Source of the DNA: Platerodrilus igneus
Lineage: Eukaryota > Arthropoda > Insecta > Coleoptera > Lycidae
NCBI GenBank assembly: GCA_036346225.1
Contig: JARFIW010001082.1
Span: 5,208,001-5,272,000, forward strand
Direction of reading: 5' to 3'
Length of the DNA stretch: 64,000 nt
Below, one piece after another: positions 1 through 12,109 of the stretch (position 1 is its first letter; every line of letters starts with the position of its first letter). A model generated the notes under the pieces. The model saw only the letters and a program-made list of their open reading frames with translations, searched no databases and was not told the origin of the DNA. The position numbers and the translations under genes are program-made.

Positions 1-424
1 AATTCTCTTTTTCAAAATTGTTCAACAACCATATACTTCTATTAAAGGCTGTGCTCAGCTGCAATTTGAAATCTTGATCCAATTGTGTGTCAACAACATC
101 GTTTCCAGTAGTCAAACCATTTAATCTGACTTGTTTTGAGTCTTGAGCAAATTAGCGAATTTGAAATTCCACTTGAAAAGTACACAATTTCTTCCAATCG
201 AAGTAAGAGAATGTTATCGTAGAATCAGCACACATACCACTACAGCAAATAACTTGGATGGCAGGTTGAAGACCACCATATAAATCAAAACCAACTTCTA
301 ATATATGGTGGTGATAATTTGAAGGAAATTCGCCTAACCTATAGGTTGACTTACCAACTAGTTGGTTGATATTTAATTGTGGTACTCGCACATCACTTGT
401 AACGTCAACACAAGAAAAATCCAT
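1..424 (-). pseudogene. Broken copy of the 275-residue element protein
   Basis: The minus strand from 424 to the window edge translates to a protein nearly identical to residues 1 to about 140 of the intact 275-residue protein at 61513-62340. The ATG at 422-424 is in the same position. A CAA codon of the intact copy reads TAA here, which ends the frame at 152 after 90 residues, and the frame is open again beyond the stop to the left edge. The upstream region (about 425-700) also matches 61260-61510, so promoter and gene were copied together. The gene runs off the window. It is a pseudogene unless the stop is a consensus error. Function unknown; see the intact copy. Confidence 0.8.
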
Positions 425-813
425 CTTTAATTTATAATTTTAATCAAACCCGACAATACTTTGACGACTAATGCACTGGAACATGGCTCTCGCCTTTTAT
501 GCCGATGGTCGAGCGTGCGCAGCTCCTTATTATATTAGTTGGCGTTATATGCAAGTCTTGACTGGAAAAGTGACGTGTATAATTGTTTTATAGTGGGTTT
601 TACCTGTATGTATTTAACCACCAACGCCATTTTAGAATTATTAAACAAAATTACTCTTAGCAGTATTTTAATATACCATCGTGAAAGATTTCAATTATTA
701 TTGTGTTTTCCTCAGGTTCTCAAATCCCTCAGTTTTTTCAAATCGAATGACCCTTACTGATTTGCAGATTAACCTTTTGCAAGCACTGTATATAATTCAC
801 CTTTAATCTATTT
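425..813. other. 5' flank of the broken 275-residue gene
   Basis: About 425-700 matches, inverted, the upstream flank of the intact copy at 61260-61510, including a TATA-like element (minus strand near 490-500) and the short sequence found next to the gene in all copies. I see no gene in the remainder. A 73-codon plus-strand frame across 539-760 has no features of a protein. Confidence 0.6.
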
Positions 814-1085
814 CTAAACCGTATTGCTCTGTCTTTTGAGATAAACCCTGGTGTGTCCCACAATCGACTTCCTTTCCACCCCAAACACGTTGACACTGAT
901 GTTGTTTAATTCCTCGAACCGGGTATATCCTTTATGGATATCAACTGCAGTCCTGTCAAATTGAGAATGGTGCTGTAATGGGGTAGCTACCGACCCTTTG
1001 CGGATTGTGAGCACTTAGCAGCTATCACACACCAGGCAAAGCATATCGTCATTTTGTATATTAATAACAGTTCTGGTGTTTCGAA
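814..1085 (-). pseudogene. Fragment of Polinton/Maverick-type DNA polymerase N-terminal region
   Basis: Translated on the minus strand from about 1085, this reads TVINIQNDD, then after one in-frame TAA (about 1015) a stretch ending in RFEELNNISVNVFGVERKS. From memory, the pattern 'xxINVQNxDxxCFLWS ... FExxNxISVNVFG' belongs to the N-terminal half of the large protein-primed type-B DNA polymerases of Maverick/Polinton elements and their relatives in arthropod and cnidarian genomes. Here the central CFLWS-like motif is degraded. It sits upstream of the 275-residue gene copy on the same strand. It complements the module at 25036-25816, which holds the preceding part of the same protein type and stops where this one begins. 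No polymerase catalytic motif is present. Confidence 0.55.
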
Positions 1086-1994
1086 CCCATTTGCTCGATG
1101 TGGATCCACGCAAAGGTTGTACTTGTTACATTAATCTCTAAGTACAACGCCTGTTTCACTCCATTTAAAACTTACAAATTAGAAAAAATCAAAATTGTGA
1201 AACTAACAGAATCATCCTGGAACTCCTCTGACTTAGCTGACATCCTCGCAGTCTTGTCGTGATCGCTGGTGGGCTACCAAATTTAACGTCCACATCACTC
1301 TTCTCCGCAATCTCTTAGGGCAGGTCCTCAACTGTCGACGCAGCAGATTTGAGTATGGGCCTGCAACGGGACAGCCACACCATTATCCTTGTGACGTTTT
1401 ACTATCCTTCCGCGAGAAGGATGCCGAGCACATCATGAGCAAACAAACCTTTTCGTTTCAGAGTCCGATCCATGTTGTTGGAGCTGGTGGCGTTTTAAAT
1501 TGTTACTCCTCGAGAAGACAAACACACATCACAAGTAAAGAAATTTTCTATAAAGAAATTACAACTGGTCAAAGACTTTTAACAGTTGTAACTAGTCAAA
1601 GGAACAGAAACCGAATGATATTGCATCCGCGCTTTATACATAATAATTAAGATCGTATAATAGTGGTTTACTTTTAAATTAGCAGCGTCGTTTAACCTTG
1701 GTAAAATTTTACCAGTCTATTGTCGGTGAAAATCAATTAACTTCTTGCTTACGCTACATCTATAATTATCGGATGTATCAAACGAGAACAAAGTTAGACG
1801 GGTAAATATTTCATATTTCGAAATTGTTAATGTCTGCATTTGCATTTTGATAAGTAAACATCGTAATAAAAATGAGCGATTATATCTTTAGATGCTATAA
1901 AATTTTAGAAGAAGTTGTCAGGAGGTGAAGTTTATCAAACAATTCAACAACATTTGAATGGTATGTCTAATGAATCTCTGTAAATACTAAAATA
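1086..1994. other. No recognisable gene
   Basis: Between the polymerase fragment and the Psq-like fragment I find no convincing coding sequence. A plus-strand frame is open through about 1435-1650, preceded by further open codons from about 1250, but I recognise no motif in it. Position 1690-1990 is AT-rich. Part of this block reappears inverted and garbled in 5.1-5.6 kb. Confidence 0.4.
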
Positions 1995-2339
1995 GTGCAA
2001 GATAAACCTACACATGATAATGTTGATGCGAAAGATCAGAACATAGACTCCAAGTCAGACGTTTCTGACAGAAAAAGAATGAGACAACTTAAATCGTATA
2101 CTAAAGAGGATTTAAATAAAGCCCTTGACGAAATAAACAAAGGATGGATTACTGGTTCAGAAGCATCCGAAATCTATAATGTTCAAAGCTACCTCTATGA
2201 AACTCAGATCAAACGAAAATCGTGCAAAATTTGGATATGTATACTACACATTTGCCAATTAAAAGGAGGAAAAAGTGACTTTTATTATGTATTAGTTTTA
2301 ATGAATAAAATATATTTCTATGTGAAGTGTACCTGTTAA
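1995..2339 (+). pseudogene. Pipsqueak-type helix-turn-helix fragment
   Basis: The frame contains SYTKEDLNKALDEINKGW followed by ITGSEASEIYNV (about residues 33-63). This fits the start of the HTH_psq pattern (YTxEDLxxALxxIxxGxxxxxxAAxxYxVP) found in Pipsqueak/BTB-psq proteins and in pogo-like transposases. The proline-serine-threonine end of the motif is replaced by unrelated residues. The frame has no upstream ATG (it opens with GTG), and stop codons lie just upstream. It is therefore a fragment of a pogo-type transposase or a host psq gene, with no way to choose between them from this sequence. The acidic, lysine-rich lead (about residues 1-30) is unremarkable. Confidence 0.4.
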
Positions 2340-2716
2340 GTATTTGAATTGAAATATAAATATTGTTTCAAACGTTTGGTTTTATTTATATATAATGGTA
2401 TTGTTAGGATACAATTACTCGGAAGCAGTAAGAATCTTGGTTTATGTAATATCATAGAAGTTGAACAAAAATTTCAAACTAAAAGGTATGTTTCAAACAC
2501 GTAGTTGTATCATTTCTATTAAAATTAAATAGCTCTTTGTTATAATTCTTTTCATAGAACTTAGATACCCATTTCAGTTACGTGGACATTTGAAAAATTA
2601 AACAATACTAATGTATGCTTTATATTTTAAAACATAAACAAGCTAATATATACAAAAATAATTTCTAAATTCACATCATTCATTTCTTATGATAACAGTT
2701 TGGTTAAATTTTTATT
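2340..2716. other. AT-rich, no gene seen
   Basis: Very AT-rich spacer with short A and T runs. I see no open frame of note, no structured RNA and no clear repeat. Confidence 0.5.
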
Positions 2717-2965
2717 TTAAAACTTACAATTTAGTATATATTCCATTTGAATATCTGCCAACAGTTTTATAAACCCCATCTCCTCGATTATTTCCATAAA
2801 ATCATCCAGATCCTCAGGCATTGATAACACTGCAGTACAGTGCTGTATTGCTTCCTCGTATGACTGACACATAAGACATTTTCTCCTTCTATCAAGCGTT
2901 GTTCTGCTTTTTACTCGTAGAGCATTGCGAAATCTTCGAATAACCTCTCCAAAGTCTTTATACAT
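2717..2965 (-). CDS. Hypothetical 82-residue protein
   Basis: An ATG-initiated minus-strand frame of 82 codons. The N-terminal half is basic (residues about 10-30, including RVKSRTTLDRRRKC) and the C-terminal half is acidic and probably helical (EDLDDFMEIIEEMGF). A C-x2-C pair and a later cysteine (about residues 30-42) could bind metal but do not form a known finger. The noisy inverted copy at about 4480-4720 retains recognisable pieces of it. It lies in the same virus-like block as the polymerase fragment and the 275-residue gene, so a small element-encoded protein is plausible. I do not recognise the family. Confidence 0.35.
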   Translation of the reverse strand: MYKDFGEVIRRFRNALRVKSRTTLDRRRKCLMCQSYEEAIQHCTAVLSMPEDLDDFMEIIEEMGFIKLLADIQMEYILNCKF

Positions 2966-3509
2966 ATTTGTTATATTGTCTCTTTAAACCACAATCAACA
3001 AATAATAACTTCTACGCGAACAATCCTTTTATATGAGCTACTCCTATTCGGATATGTACCGATTGCACCGATTTGTGTGCATGCGAAACAACCGGTATGG
3101 AATGTATTCTATGAACAAAATCATTACATTTCTTAAGAAAATGCTAAGGACTTTAAAATAATTATAACTCTTGTTAGACCTCTAGTCTCTAGATAAACGT
3201 TATTATTTTAGGTTGTGTCACTGTTTTCTAAATCAATTTCCTACATACTTTTCCTAAACTATGCGTATCAATTGACGGTTATACTTTCTTTGGTAAAATT
3301 GGGGCACGTTGGAATTTGAATTTCTTCCGTTCCAACCTTTTAACATATCTGCATAACTTGCTAGGTATATTAATTTTACTAGCACCGAAACTCAGCCACA
3401 GGATATCCCTCTGCTTTTGTAATGATTTTTACCCACTATTGCTTAATGGAAGAAAATGTCTTCTCGCCAACCCAAAATATTCCTTTATCCAAATTTAATT
3501 CCTGTCACA
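2966..3509. other. Left arm of a fold-back, no gene seen
   Basis: Non-coding sequence whose reverse complement is recognisable, heavily altered, at about 4090-4480. Shared landmarks include GGTCTAACAAG, CATACC-GTTGT and TGCAATCGGTACATA. This identity establishes that 1-3.5 kb is one arm of an inverted duplication. Confidence 0.6.
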
Positions 3510-3690
3510 TAAACCCATGCCATTGTCATATGACCAATGCCAGAATTGACCAATAAATGAAATAATATGTGAATATGAACATGAATTGACCAATTGTTTT
3601 TAAATTTTCTATTAAAAACCCATTACTAATTGCTTTTTAATGAGTTTTATTAAAACCAAGTTGGATAGGTTAGAAAAGGAAAAATTAAGG
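3510..3690. repeat. Turn-around module at the centre of inverted duplication 1
   Basis: The order of parts is: a degenerate run of short units containing TATGACCA and TTGACCA; an inverted repeat with the core ATTGCTTTTTAATGAG and its partner ATTAAAAACCCATTA; then AACCAAG-TTGGATAGGTTAGAAAAGGAAAAATTAA broken by few changes. The same three parts in the same order lie at 21481-21888, at the centre of the 12.4-kb palindromic element. Directly after this module the sequence continues as an inverted copy of the left arm. The module can fold into short stem-loops. Confidence 0.65.
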
Positions 3691-6600
3691 TGGGCCCCGG
3701 GCCCATTTCTTCGTTTGGTCTTTTATGGTGGGTGGTCTGGCGGTCTTTTATCACTTTTTGGGAAGGAGTTTGTGAAATTTTTTTGTCCTCAAGGGTGTCA
3801 AAAGCCTTGGTATCGGTTTATAAAAATACGGTTTTGAAAGGGCAAAAGGGAAGAAATTTTGATCCTGGTTAAAATCGTTTGTAACCATCAAAGGCCCTTT
3901 GTTTGGGTATATCTGGGCCAGGGGCCAACCTCTTCTCCCTGTGTTTATTTTCGAGTTTAACCGATGGTAGGGTTTTACCATTTCGAGAACCAAAAAATTT
4001 TCGGATCAAAGGCAAAATTTCGTTTGGTTGTTTACAATTTGGGGTGAAAACAAATTTATTCTTTGAAAATTTTTGGATTGGGTGATTTGGGAAAATTTGG
4101 GTAATAAATTTTGATATTTTTTTAAAAGTTGTTCATCAAGATGAGACGTTTTGTAAAAAAGTAAGCAATTCTGCCTTTGCTGAAACTTCTCAAAATCAAA
4201 ATTGATTGATCGCTCCCGATTAGTCGGGGGGCAACCAACGGTTAAACAAAGGCTATCTTTAAAAGATTTTAATTGAACGAAATCTTTTTATGGGTTTAGA
4301 GAGACGAAAAAAAATCGGTTGGGAAAAATAACAATTGGCGTTGGAAAAATATGGGTTTAAAACAGTGACAAAAAACGTTTACTGAGGGGTCTAACAAGGT
4401 TATTTAAAGTCTTTTTAAAATAAGATTGTTCATAAATTCCATACCTGTTTGGTTGCAATCGGTACATAAAGGGGCTATAAAACCGTAATTTGTTGATTTG
4501 GGTTTAAAAGACAATTAACAAAGAGGGGCAATGTTGGGCGGCTTTCTGAAAAAATGTCGGTATGGAAGCAAACTGCTGCTGTTTATGGGGAAATTTAAAA
4601 TTCGAGGAGATGGTTTGTTGAAAAATTTGGTATGTTTTAAAACCCCACATGAAATGAATGGTTTGAAATTTTTATAAACTTTTGTTTTAAAAATAAAATT
4701 GGTTTTAATTTTCAAATCCACGTAAAAATGGGTATCTGGAAAGAATTATAACACGCTACAAATAAAATAACCATGTTTGACTTGGTTGGTTCAACTTTTG
4801 ATAAAGATTCTGCTCTCCGGTTTGTTCTTTTTATTAAAAAACCAAAACGTTTGAAAATTTTTTTTCTTATTTTCTTAAAACAAACCCAAGTTTCCCCAAA
4901 TGTTTCCCAAATTTTCCGGTTTGATCCTTTTTTAGTAATTTTTCGGATGCTTGGTAATCCATCCTTTGTTTATTTCGTCAAGGGCTTTTTTAAATCTCTT
5001 TTCGGTTTTTTCTCGCGTCTGACTTGGGTCTTGTTCTTTTTCGCCCAGTGGGTTTTTTGCCTTTTTGTAAATTCACTTTTGTTGGATGTTTGATTTTTAA
5101 AATTTTAAAATTTTATCTGTAATTTTCTTTTTTATTACGATGTTTACTCAAATGCAATGCGACTTTAAATTTCGTATTTTGTCTAACGTTCTCGTTGTAT
5201 CCGAAATTTGTGGGGTTTTTCACCGAAACTATGTACTCGTTAAACGACCTGGGTTCGTTTAAATTTATCTTAATTTGTGTGCGTCTTTTCGGTTTCTGTT
5301 TGGTCTTTAAAGGACCGTTATTTTTTAGAAAAAAACTGTGGGTTGCCCGAGGGTAATTTCGACTCTGGTGCCAAACGATGTGTGCTCGCTTTGTGCACGT
5401 GTTCTCCCGGTCGGGCGATCTGCTAAGGACCTGCCCTTTTGCGAAAGTTTTTTGGGTCCGGATCCAACGTGCACAAACTGGGTGCTTGGGTTCAACGTGA
5501 TTCTTTTTTCTTTGTTTTTTTAAGGTCTGAAACAGGCTTTGTGGTTAATGTTAAATTTGGTGGATTAATCGAAAATGGGTTGCTGCAAAGAACCCTGTGT
5601 TATTGGGCCCCGCGGGCCCATCCTTTCTGCGTTGTCCATTGGGGTTGGTTATTCAAGTTTGGGGGGGTCGATTGTAACACAGGGTTTTAAAGGACACGGT
5701 TTGAAAAGATTGGTGTTAGTGGCAAAATCTGCAAATGGGGGTCATTCATTTGTGGGGAAACCACACAATAAAATTGAAATCTTCACGATGGTATTAAAAT
5801 ACTGCTTTTTTAAAATGGCGTTGGTGGTTACAGGTAAAACCCACTATAAATTATGCCTTTCCGTCAAACTTGCCCCAAAATAAAAACTGGGCCCGCCATC
5901 GGCATTGCCCTGTTCAGGCATCGTCAAAATCGGGTTTGATTTTAAAATTGATGGCTTGGGACGTTACGGGGTACCACAATTAAATATCAACCCTTTGGAA
6001 TCAACCATAAATTTTTTGTTAAGAAATGTGCTTTGGTGGAATTTCAAAAATTCTCGACTCACGTGTTTGGGACTACTGGGAAATGGTGGATCAAGATTTC
6101 AAATTGCACACAGCCTAGGTTGGTTTTAATTTTAAAATTTATTTGGAGTTACGAAGATGGGTGTTTTGCCCTTCAGTGCATCAATTTGGTTGTTTAAAAT
6201 GGCTGAGTTAAAAAACTTTCAGACGGTTGGTGATAAAAAAAAATACGACGGGGAGGGAAACGTTTTCGTTTTCTGCGGCAATTAAAGAATGTTTTTTCAG
6301 TCGTCTGCGGTCGCTTGGGGCATAGACCGAAACGGGTTTTGTCTCGTGTATGTATTTTAAAAACTTATATTTTCTTGATAAAGTTTGTTTTTATTTGTTT
6401 AACCCTAAATTATTAAAACAATTTTAAGGAGAAATAAAAATGTTAGAAAATGAAACACAAAAGGGGCAAGTTACCCGGGGATTGTTGGAAAAAGTTTAAA
6501 ACCGGTCTTAAACCAACGGCAATTCCCGGGGTGGGAAACCCGCAACGTGGGGAAAGATTTAAATTAAAGTTTGAAATTTGGGTTTTAAATTGGGGTGGTT

Positions 6601-7540
6601 TTGTTTGTGTTTCGGTTTTCGGCAATCTTCGATTGCAAAAAATAAAATGCCATTTATGGTGTAAGAAAAATTAAAGATGTATTCTGTATAAATTTTTAAT
6701 GGTTTAAATGTTTTTTGTTTTGGTTATTCCTGCATCTTCCACTTTTCTTTTCGGTTTTGCCGCAATCCGAAATGGAAGACTTTTGTTTCTGGCTTTTCCC
6801 CGACGAAAAATGGCCGGGACGGGCAATGACGTTTTGGAAAACTTTAAAACGGTTTGCTTTTGGGGAAAAAGGGGGGAAATTTTGTTTAAATTTTAAAGTT
6901 TGTGGTTTGTTTTCTAAAATCTAAACGTTTTTTGTTGGTCCCCGAAAATGTTCTCGGTTGCCCGTCCATTGGTTTTTTCGGGTAGATACCCGGGAAAAAG
7001 CTGTTTGGTAGCCCGTTTTAAAGTTGCCCAAAAAAGTTTAAAATGGTTTAAGGGTCGTAAAAAATTGCTTTTCTTTTGGGGGGAAAGTTTTTTAAAAGAA
7101 ATAAAGGTAAAAAGAACCCTTTAATGGGGGTTTTAACAAAAAGGATATCGTTTTAAAAAGTCTAAGCGAAAAATTAGTTAATCTTTGGGAAAAAAATTGT
7201 AATTAAATTTTTAAAAAAAAATGTTTAAAGTTTTGAAATCTGAAAAAAGTTTAAATTTTTACTTTGAAAAAATTTTTAAATTTTTTCAGGTCATTTAAAA
7301 AAATTTAATAATGCCAAAAATTTATAAAATAATTTTGTTTTTAAAGGCTTTAAAATGTTGTAAAAATTTATCGAAAAAAATGGGGTAATTGATGGCAAAA
7401 TTTTTGGTTTAAAAAATTTTAAATGTTATCTCAAAAGATGAAGTGTTAAAAATTTTGGAAAAAGACAGGAAAAAATAATTTAAATGTAAATGGTTTTAAA
7501 TTTTACAAAACGACAAAAACAGTTCAAATTTTCAAATAAA
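3691..7540. other. Noisy inverted copy of the left arm (probable low-quality consensus)
   Basis: This block matches the reverse complement of 1-3.5 kb in order, but with very many substitutions and small deletions, and continues with sequence matching the 3' part of the 275-residue gene that lies beyond the left window edge. It is unusually rich in G and T runs on this strand and poor in normal sequence texture, and none of its many open frames resembles a protein. This looks like the second strand of a fold-back long read that was never polished, or an extremely decayed arm. The first reading is favoured because decay would not produce the strand-skewed homopolymer pattern. Do not annotate genes here. 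6450-7540 has no partner inside the window. Confidence 0.6.
5905..6345 (+). pseudogene. Garbled copy of the 275-residue protein gene
   Basis: Scattered but ordered matches to the intact gene at 61513-62340 are visible: VPQLNIN near 5970, the segment around 6090 with GSRFQIAHSLG (intact: GQDFKLQLSTA), AAAATGGCTGAGTTAA near 6195, and TTGGTGATA followed by ATACGACGG near 6240. The spacer TTCTTGATAAAGTTTGTTTTTA after the gene is found at about 6370 and also at about 62390. The copy is inverted relative to that at 1-424. Large deletions and frame changes make it non-coding as written. Confidence 0.6.
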
Positions 7541-8179
7541 ATTTTATAAAGACCTAACGAAAAATCTTAAATGTACCTTGTATTACCCTAAAAATCCCAG
7601 TTGACTTTAAATTCTAATATAGGATCCAAAAACAAATAACCGGAAAGTAAAAATTATCTAAAATGTGAGAATTTAAAATTCCGACAAACAACCATAACCA
7701 AAGCAAAAATTTAAAAAAACCTTTAAGTAAAATGAAAACAAATTTGTTTTGTTTAATACAAATACACTAAGGAAGGACCTTCAAAAATTAGGACCAAAAA
7801 TAGAAAAATTATTAAGAACCGTATACGAATCCCATCAAATTTCAAAACACCCAAATTCAAAATTAATTAAACCCCGAACAAAAAAAAAAAATGTAAATTT
7901 AAATAAAAACGAATAAAAAACCCATAACAACAAGGGTAGAAACCCCAACCCTTAGTAAAATCAAAAATAATTAGACAAAACAATATTAAACTCAAAATTA
8001 CCCTAGAATATCAAAAACCCGATAAACGTAGAAGAATTAAATTTAACAAATGGAAATAATAAACCCCGAACGAAAAAAACCCCGTAAAAAAAAAAATGTT
8101 AAAACAAAATTTAAATAAACCGATTTAAACAAAATAAAGAACAAAACAATAAAAAAATGTTATGAATACCCCGATATAT

Positions 8180-9296
8180 TCCTTCGAAGGAATACAACGT
8201 TTACAAAACAGTTAAAACAAATTATACGGATAACCCCATATTCACCAAAAACATACAGATTACCCGGAATCAGGAAGAACTGACAAAAGTAACCATTATT
8301 AGATCAAATATTTACAACATCCAATTCACGAGGAGCGGCCCCATACAATATACCAAAAAACTGAGCATCAGGAAAACGGAAAACCGAATGGTTAGATTAC
8401 CAAAACTAAATGAAAAACAGACGACAAATACCCGTTACCGAATATAACAGAAATATTAGATAAAAGGCAAATGCCAATATTTTCGACGCTAGACTTAATC
8501 AGGATACCATCAAGTAGAAAAGAAGAAGGAGAACACAGAAAACCTTTAGCACACCTAGAGGACAATACAGTATAAACGGATGCCATTTGGACTGAAGAAC
8601 GCACCCGCAACTTTTCAACGAGTAATGGATAAATTACGAGGGATACACAACGGAAAATGCCTTGTGTACCTAGACGATATAATAGTGTATTCAACATCAT
8701 TTAGCACAAGAAAGATTAAAGAAGTGTTCGAAAGATTGGCAAAATTTAAAGTACAACTAGACAAAAGCGAATTTCTACAGAAAAAGAACCTTTTAGGACA
8801 CATAATAACACCCCAAGGGTGATGCCGAACCCCGACAAAACAAACGCTGTATTAAATTACCCTATACCCAAAACGAATAAAGAGATTAAAGTTTTAGGCC
8901 TTAGCGGATATTACCGAAAATTTATAAAGGGTTATGCTCAAATAAAAAGCCCCTAACCAATTGTTTAAAAAGGAAACAAAATTGTACATCCCAGAATTCA
9001 TAAAAGCAGTAGACAAAATCAAAAGCATTTTAACAAATCACCCATTAGAATACCCAAACTTTTCGAAACCATTCATTTTAACAACAGACGCATCAAATGT
9101 AGCCTTAGGCGCAGTATTAAGTCAAGGAACAGTAGGTAACGACAAACCTATCAGTTACGCATCCAGAACCCTCAACGAAACAGAGCAACGATACAGTACG
9201 ATAAGAAAATTGTTAGCCATAATTTGGGCAAAAAGTATTTTAGACCGTACCTATACGGACGGAAATTCTATATATATATATATATACCGATCATAG
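8180..9296 (+). pseudogene. pol: Gypsy reverse transcriptase and RNase H
   Basis: Pieces in different frames give the classic Gypsy RT order: a garbled DxxPLPxI-type block near 8400-8440, FSTLDL near 8480, [14 protein letters not shown] at 8580, then [10 protein letters not shown] (the catalytic YLDD) near 8670 and the GHII block near 8800. After a one-codon interruption at 8821 come the LxGYYRKFI block (about 8900) and RNase H, with [16 protein letters not shown] at about 9080 and [16 protein letters not shown] at about 9150. In life this domain would copy the element RNA and remove the RNA strand. The frames are broken at about 8560, 8820, 8950 and 9290. A (TA)n run at 9271-9287 interrupts the connection to integrase. 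Confidence 0.85.
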
Positions 9297-9469
9297 ACCA
9301 TTAGTATGACTATGCGAACTCAAAGAACCTAACTCGAAATTACAAAGATGGAGAATTAGACTAGAAGAATATGATTATGAGATCATATGAATTTAACAAT
9401 AATGCAGACGCTTTAAGTAGAATCCAACTTAACGCACTTGAGACAGAATCATAAGTAGGAAACGTAGAC

Positions 9470-10366
9470 AAAACTGAAGTCAGAAGACCCAGAAGAAATG
9501 GAAACCATACATTCGACACAAAATGACGAACCGGAAACCGCAATAAAAATTTTAAACGAAGCTATAGACATGAAACCCAATCAATTTATAATCACGGAAG
9601 TTTTAAAAACCCCAACCCTGTAAAATACACGAAAGTGGATAATAAGAAAAACCAAGTTCAAATAACTAAAGACGACAATGAATCACAGATAATTAAAATA
9701 TTAAAAGAATACACCCGAGAAAAACGATTTTACTTTTACTTCCCGGAAAACTTATATAAACGATTGTCAGAAATATATGTAAAACTATTTAACAATTCTG
9801 GCCCCGAACTTATAAGATGCACAAGAAAATTAATAACATTAGACGACCCTGACGAAATAAATGACGTAATAAGAAATCAACACGAAGGAAACACCAACCA
9901 TCGAGGAATAAACGAGACCCTAAAACAAATTATGAGACGTTACTATTTCAAGGACATGAAAGAACTAACGACCGACTTTATCAATCAGTGCGAATTATGT
10001 GATAAAGCCAAATATGACAGAAAACCCCCAAAGATACCCTTAATGTTAACTAAAACACCAGACAAACCTTTCCAAAAATTACATGCAGATACTCTAGTAG
10101 TAGAAGCACAAAGTTACCTAACAATCGTGGACGCATTTACGAAAATAGGACAAGCAATACCAATCACTTCTAAAAATAGTATAGACGTAACCCAAGGATT
10201 TCTACACTATTTTACATTTTACGGAACACCCGAAACAATAACATTAGATAACGGAAGCGAATTTAAAAACGAAACAATTCAAAACACTTTAGAATTACAC
10301 AAAATAAAAATTCACTTTATAACGGAAAACCACCCTGAATCAAACGAATATCCGACAAAAACGTAG
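9470..10366 (+). pseudogene. pol: Gypsy integrase
   Basis: The frame 9635-10366 (243 codons) holds the HHCC zinc module (HEGNTNHRG, then CELCDKAKYD, about residues 86-130) and the integrase core: HADTLVV with the first catalytic Asp, TLDNGSEFKNE with the second, and the ENHPESNE block with the Glu. The expected chromatin-targeting C-terminal part is missing. The frame ends at 10366, where the sequence passes to a short unassigned stretch (10370-10545) that still contains LKNLRHP-like coding in another frame. The gene follows RNase H without a clear gap, as expected for a single pol polyprotein broken by frameshifts. Confidence 0.85.
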
Positions 10367-10547
10367 CCGCGATAGACGACGGCAAGATAACAAAATATGT
10401 TCACCTCAAAAATTTAAGACACCCTGTACTTTCAGATGGACAATCGTCACCCTTACGGTCAACCTCCACCCAGGTAGAACGGAAACAGGAATTTTAATTG
10501 AAGACATAAAGAATAACCTCGGTATACTACCAATAAAATTAGGCAGT

Positions 10548-12083
10548 ATGCAAAACACCATAGATTATTGGACCTTTGCACAAAAATTCGAATTAACCGA
10601 GCTAAAACAAGAATTTCAAATAATCAAAAATAATTATTTTCGACTAAAACAATCAATGAACACAACAAAATTCGGAAAAGAATACGCAATAGAAATGATG
10701 AACTACGACAGTATAACAGAAAGTATTTTGAAAAATATCGAAGACAAATTTAATCGACTAATACCTACAGAGCAGATGACGAGAAAAAAGAGAGGACTAA
10801 TCAACGGATTAGGAAACGTAATTAAAGCAATTACCGGAAATTTAGATAACCAAGACGCAGAACGCTATGACAACGCGATACAACAATTGATAGAAAATCA
10901 AAACGACATTAAAACCATAATTAGTAATCAAATATCGTTAACACAATCAACGATCATCAAATTTAATGAAACCCTAAGAAAATTAGTTAGAAACCTTAGA
11001 AAATAACATGCGAACTACCATGTTAGGCATGCGAGACTTAATCCGATTCAATACGATATATAACCAGATAATATCAACCCTAACTTTAATTCAACAAATC
11101 CTAGCAACATTAGAAAACGCAGTAACCTTTGCAAAATTAAATACCCTACATTCAAGTATCATAGAACCAATAGATTTATTAAAAGAATTATTGAGAATAA
11201 AATCTTTTATAACTAATAGTAAATTACCTTTCGATGTATTAGAATCAAACATTTTAATATTTGAAAAAATAGCCATAGTTAAAGGCTATGTAAAAAATAA
11301 CGATATAACATTTTTAATAGAAATACCGATAGTAGAGATTAACAATTACAATTATTATCACTTATTTGCTTTTCCAATGAAAATGACTAGCACATACCAA
11401 GTTATTATTCCAAAAACCAAATTCCTATCCTTAAATGAACAAAGATATGGTTATACAAACGACAAATGTAATGAAGTCACACCCAGTCAATACTTATGCC
11501 AATCATTGACAACAACAACAATTCAAGAAGACAGCCCTTGCGAAGTACAACTACTAAAATTTACCAATCATTATGAAAATTGTGAAGCCAAACCTGTACA
11601 AATCAACAACATGAAAATTCAGAAAGTAACGGAAAATAAATGGATAGCCATTTTTCCCTCCGAAGTAATCGCAACAATGTATTGCAATCAAGACGAAAGT
11701 AATTTAGCATTAACCGGAAGTAAATTAATCACCCTTAAGGAAAATTGTTATTTAAAATTAAAAAATGAAATAATTAGAGTTTACCAAGATCCAGTACAAA
11801 GCAAGAAATTAGCAAATCTACCCGATTTGCAAATCAAGATCACCCAAGAAGAAGATAAAGAGACCCTTCAAAAACCAATGCAATTGGAACGCCTGGAATT
11901 AGACAACTTAAACCACGCCATGAAACTCATGAAAGAATATAAAAAAAACTGAACGAGATCAAGACGCCCAAAGTGCACTACGATAATATTAGTGTATGGA
12001 CAATTATATTGATTTTATTGACTATTTCATTGATCATTTATGTAACGTACAAAATATGTATTAGATTTAAGAATAATAAATAA
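10548..12083 (+). pseudogene. env: Errantivirus F-like envelope gene
   Basis: Two long frames (10548-11006 and 11008-11952) plus a third from about 11953 make one envelope gene broken by two frameshifts. A basic cleavage motif (RKKRGLINGLG, near 10790) precedes a hydrophobic-glycine stretch, the expected furin site and fusion peptide of the baculovirus F-like errantivirus Env. The middle contains several cysteines and a leucine-rich helical region. The third frame supplies a strong transmembrane segment (about 11995-12050, WTIILILLTISLIIYV) and a short basic tail ending at a TAA at 12081-12083. The signal peptide and N-terminus are not visible before 10548. The role would be membrane fusion; as written it cannot make the full protein. 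Confidence 0.8.
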
Positions 12084-12109
12084 AACAGTTTTAGATTTAA
12101 GAAAGCTTC

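Noticed and set aside
4773..6924. Long open frames in the garbled block as genes
   Set aside because: The sequence is a noisy inverted copy of 1-3.5 kb and its neighbour. The frames are T/G-rich by-products, rich in Phe, Leu and Val, with no counterpart in the clean copy.
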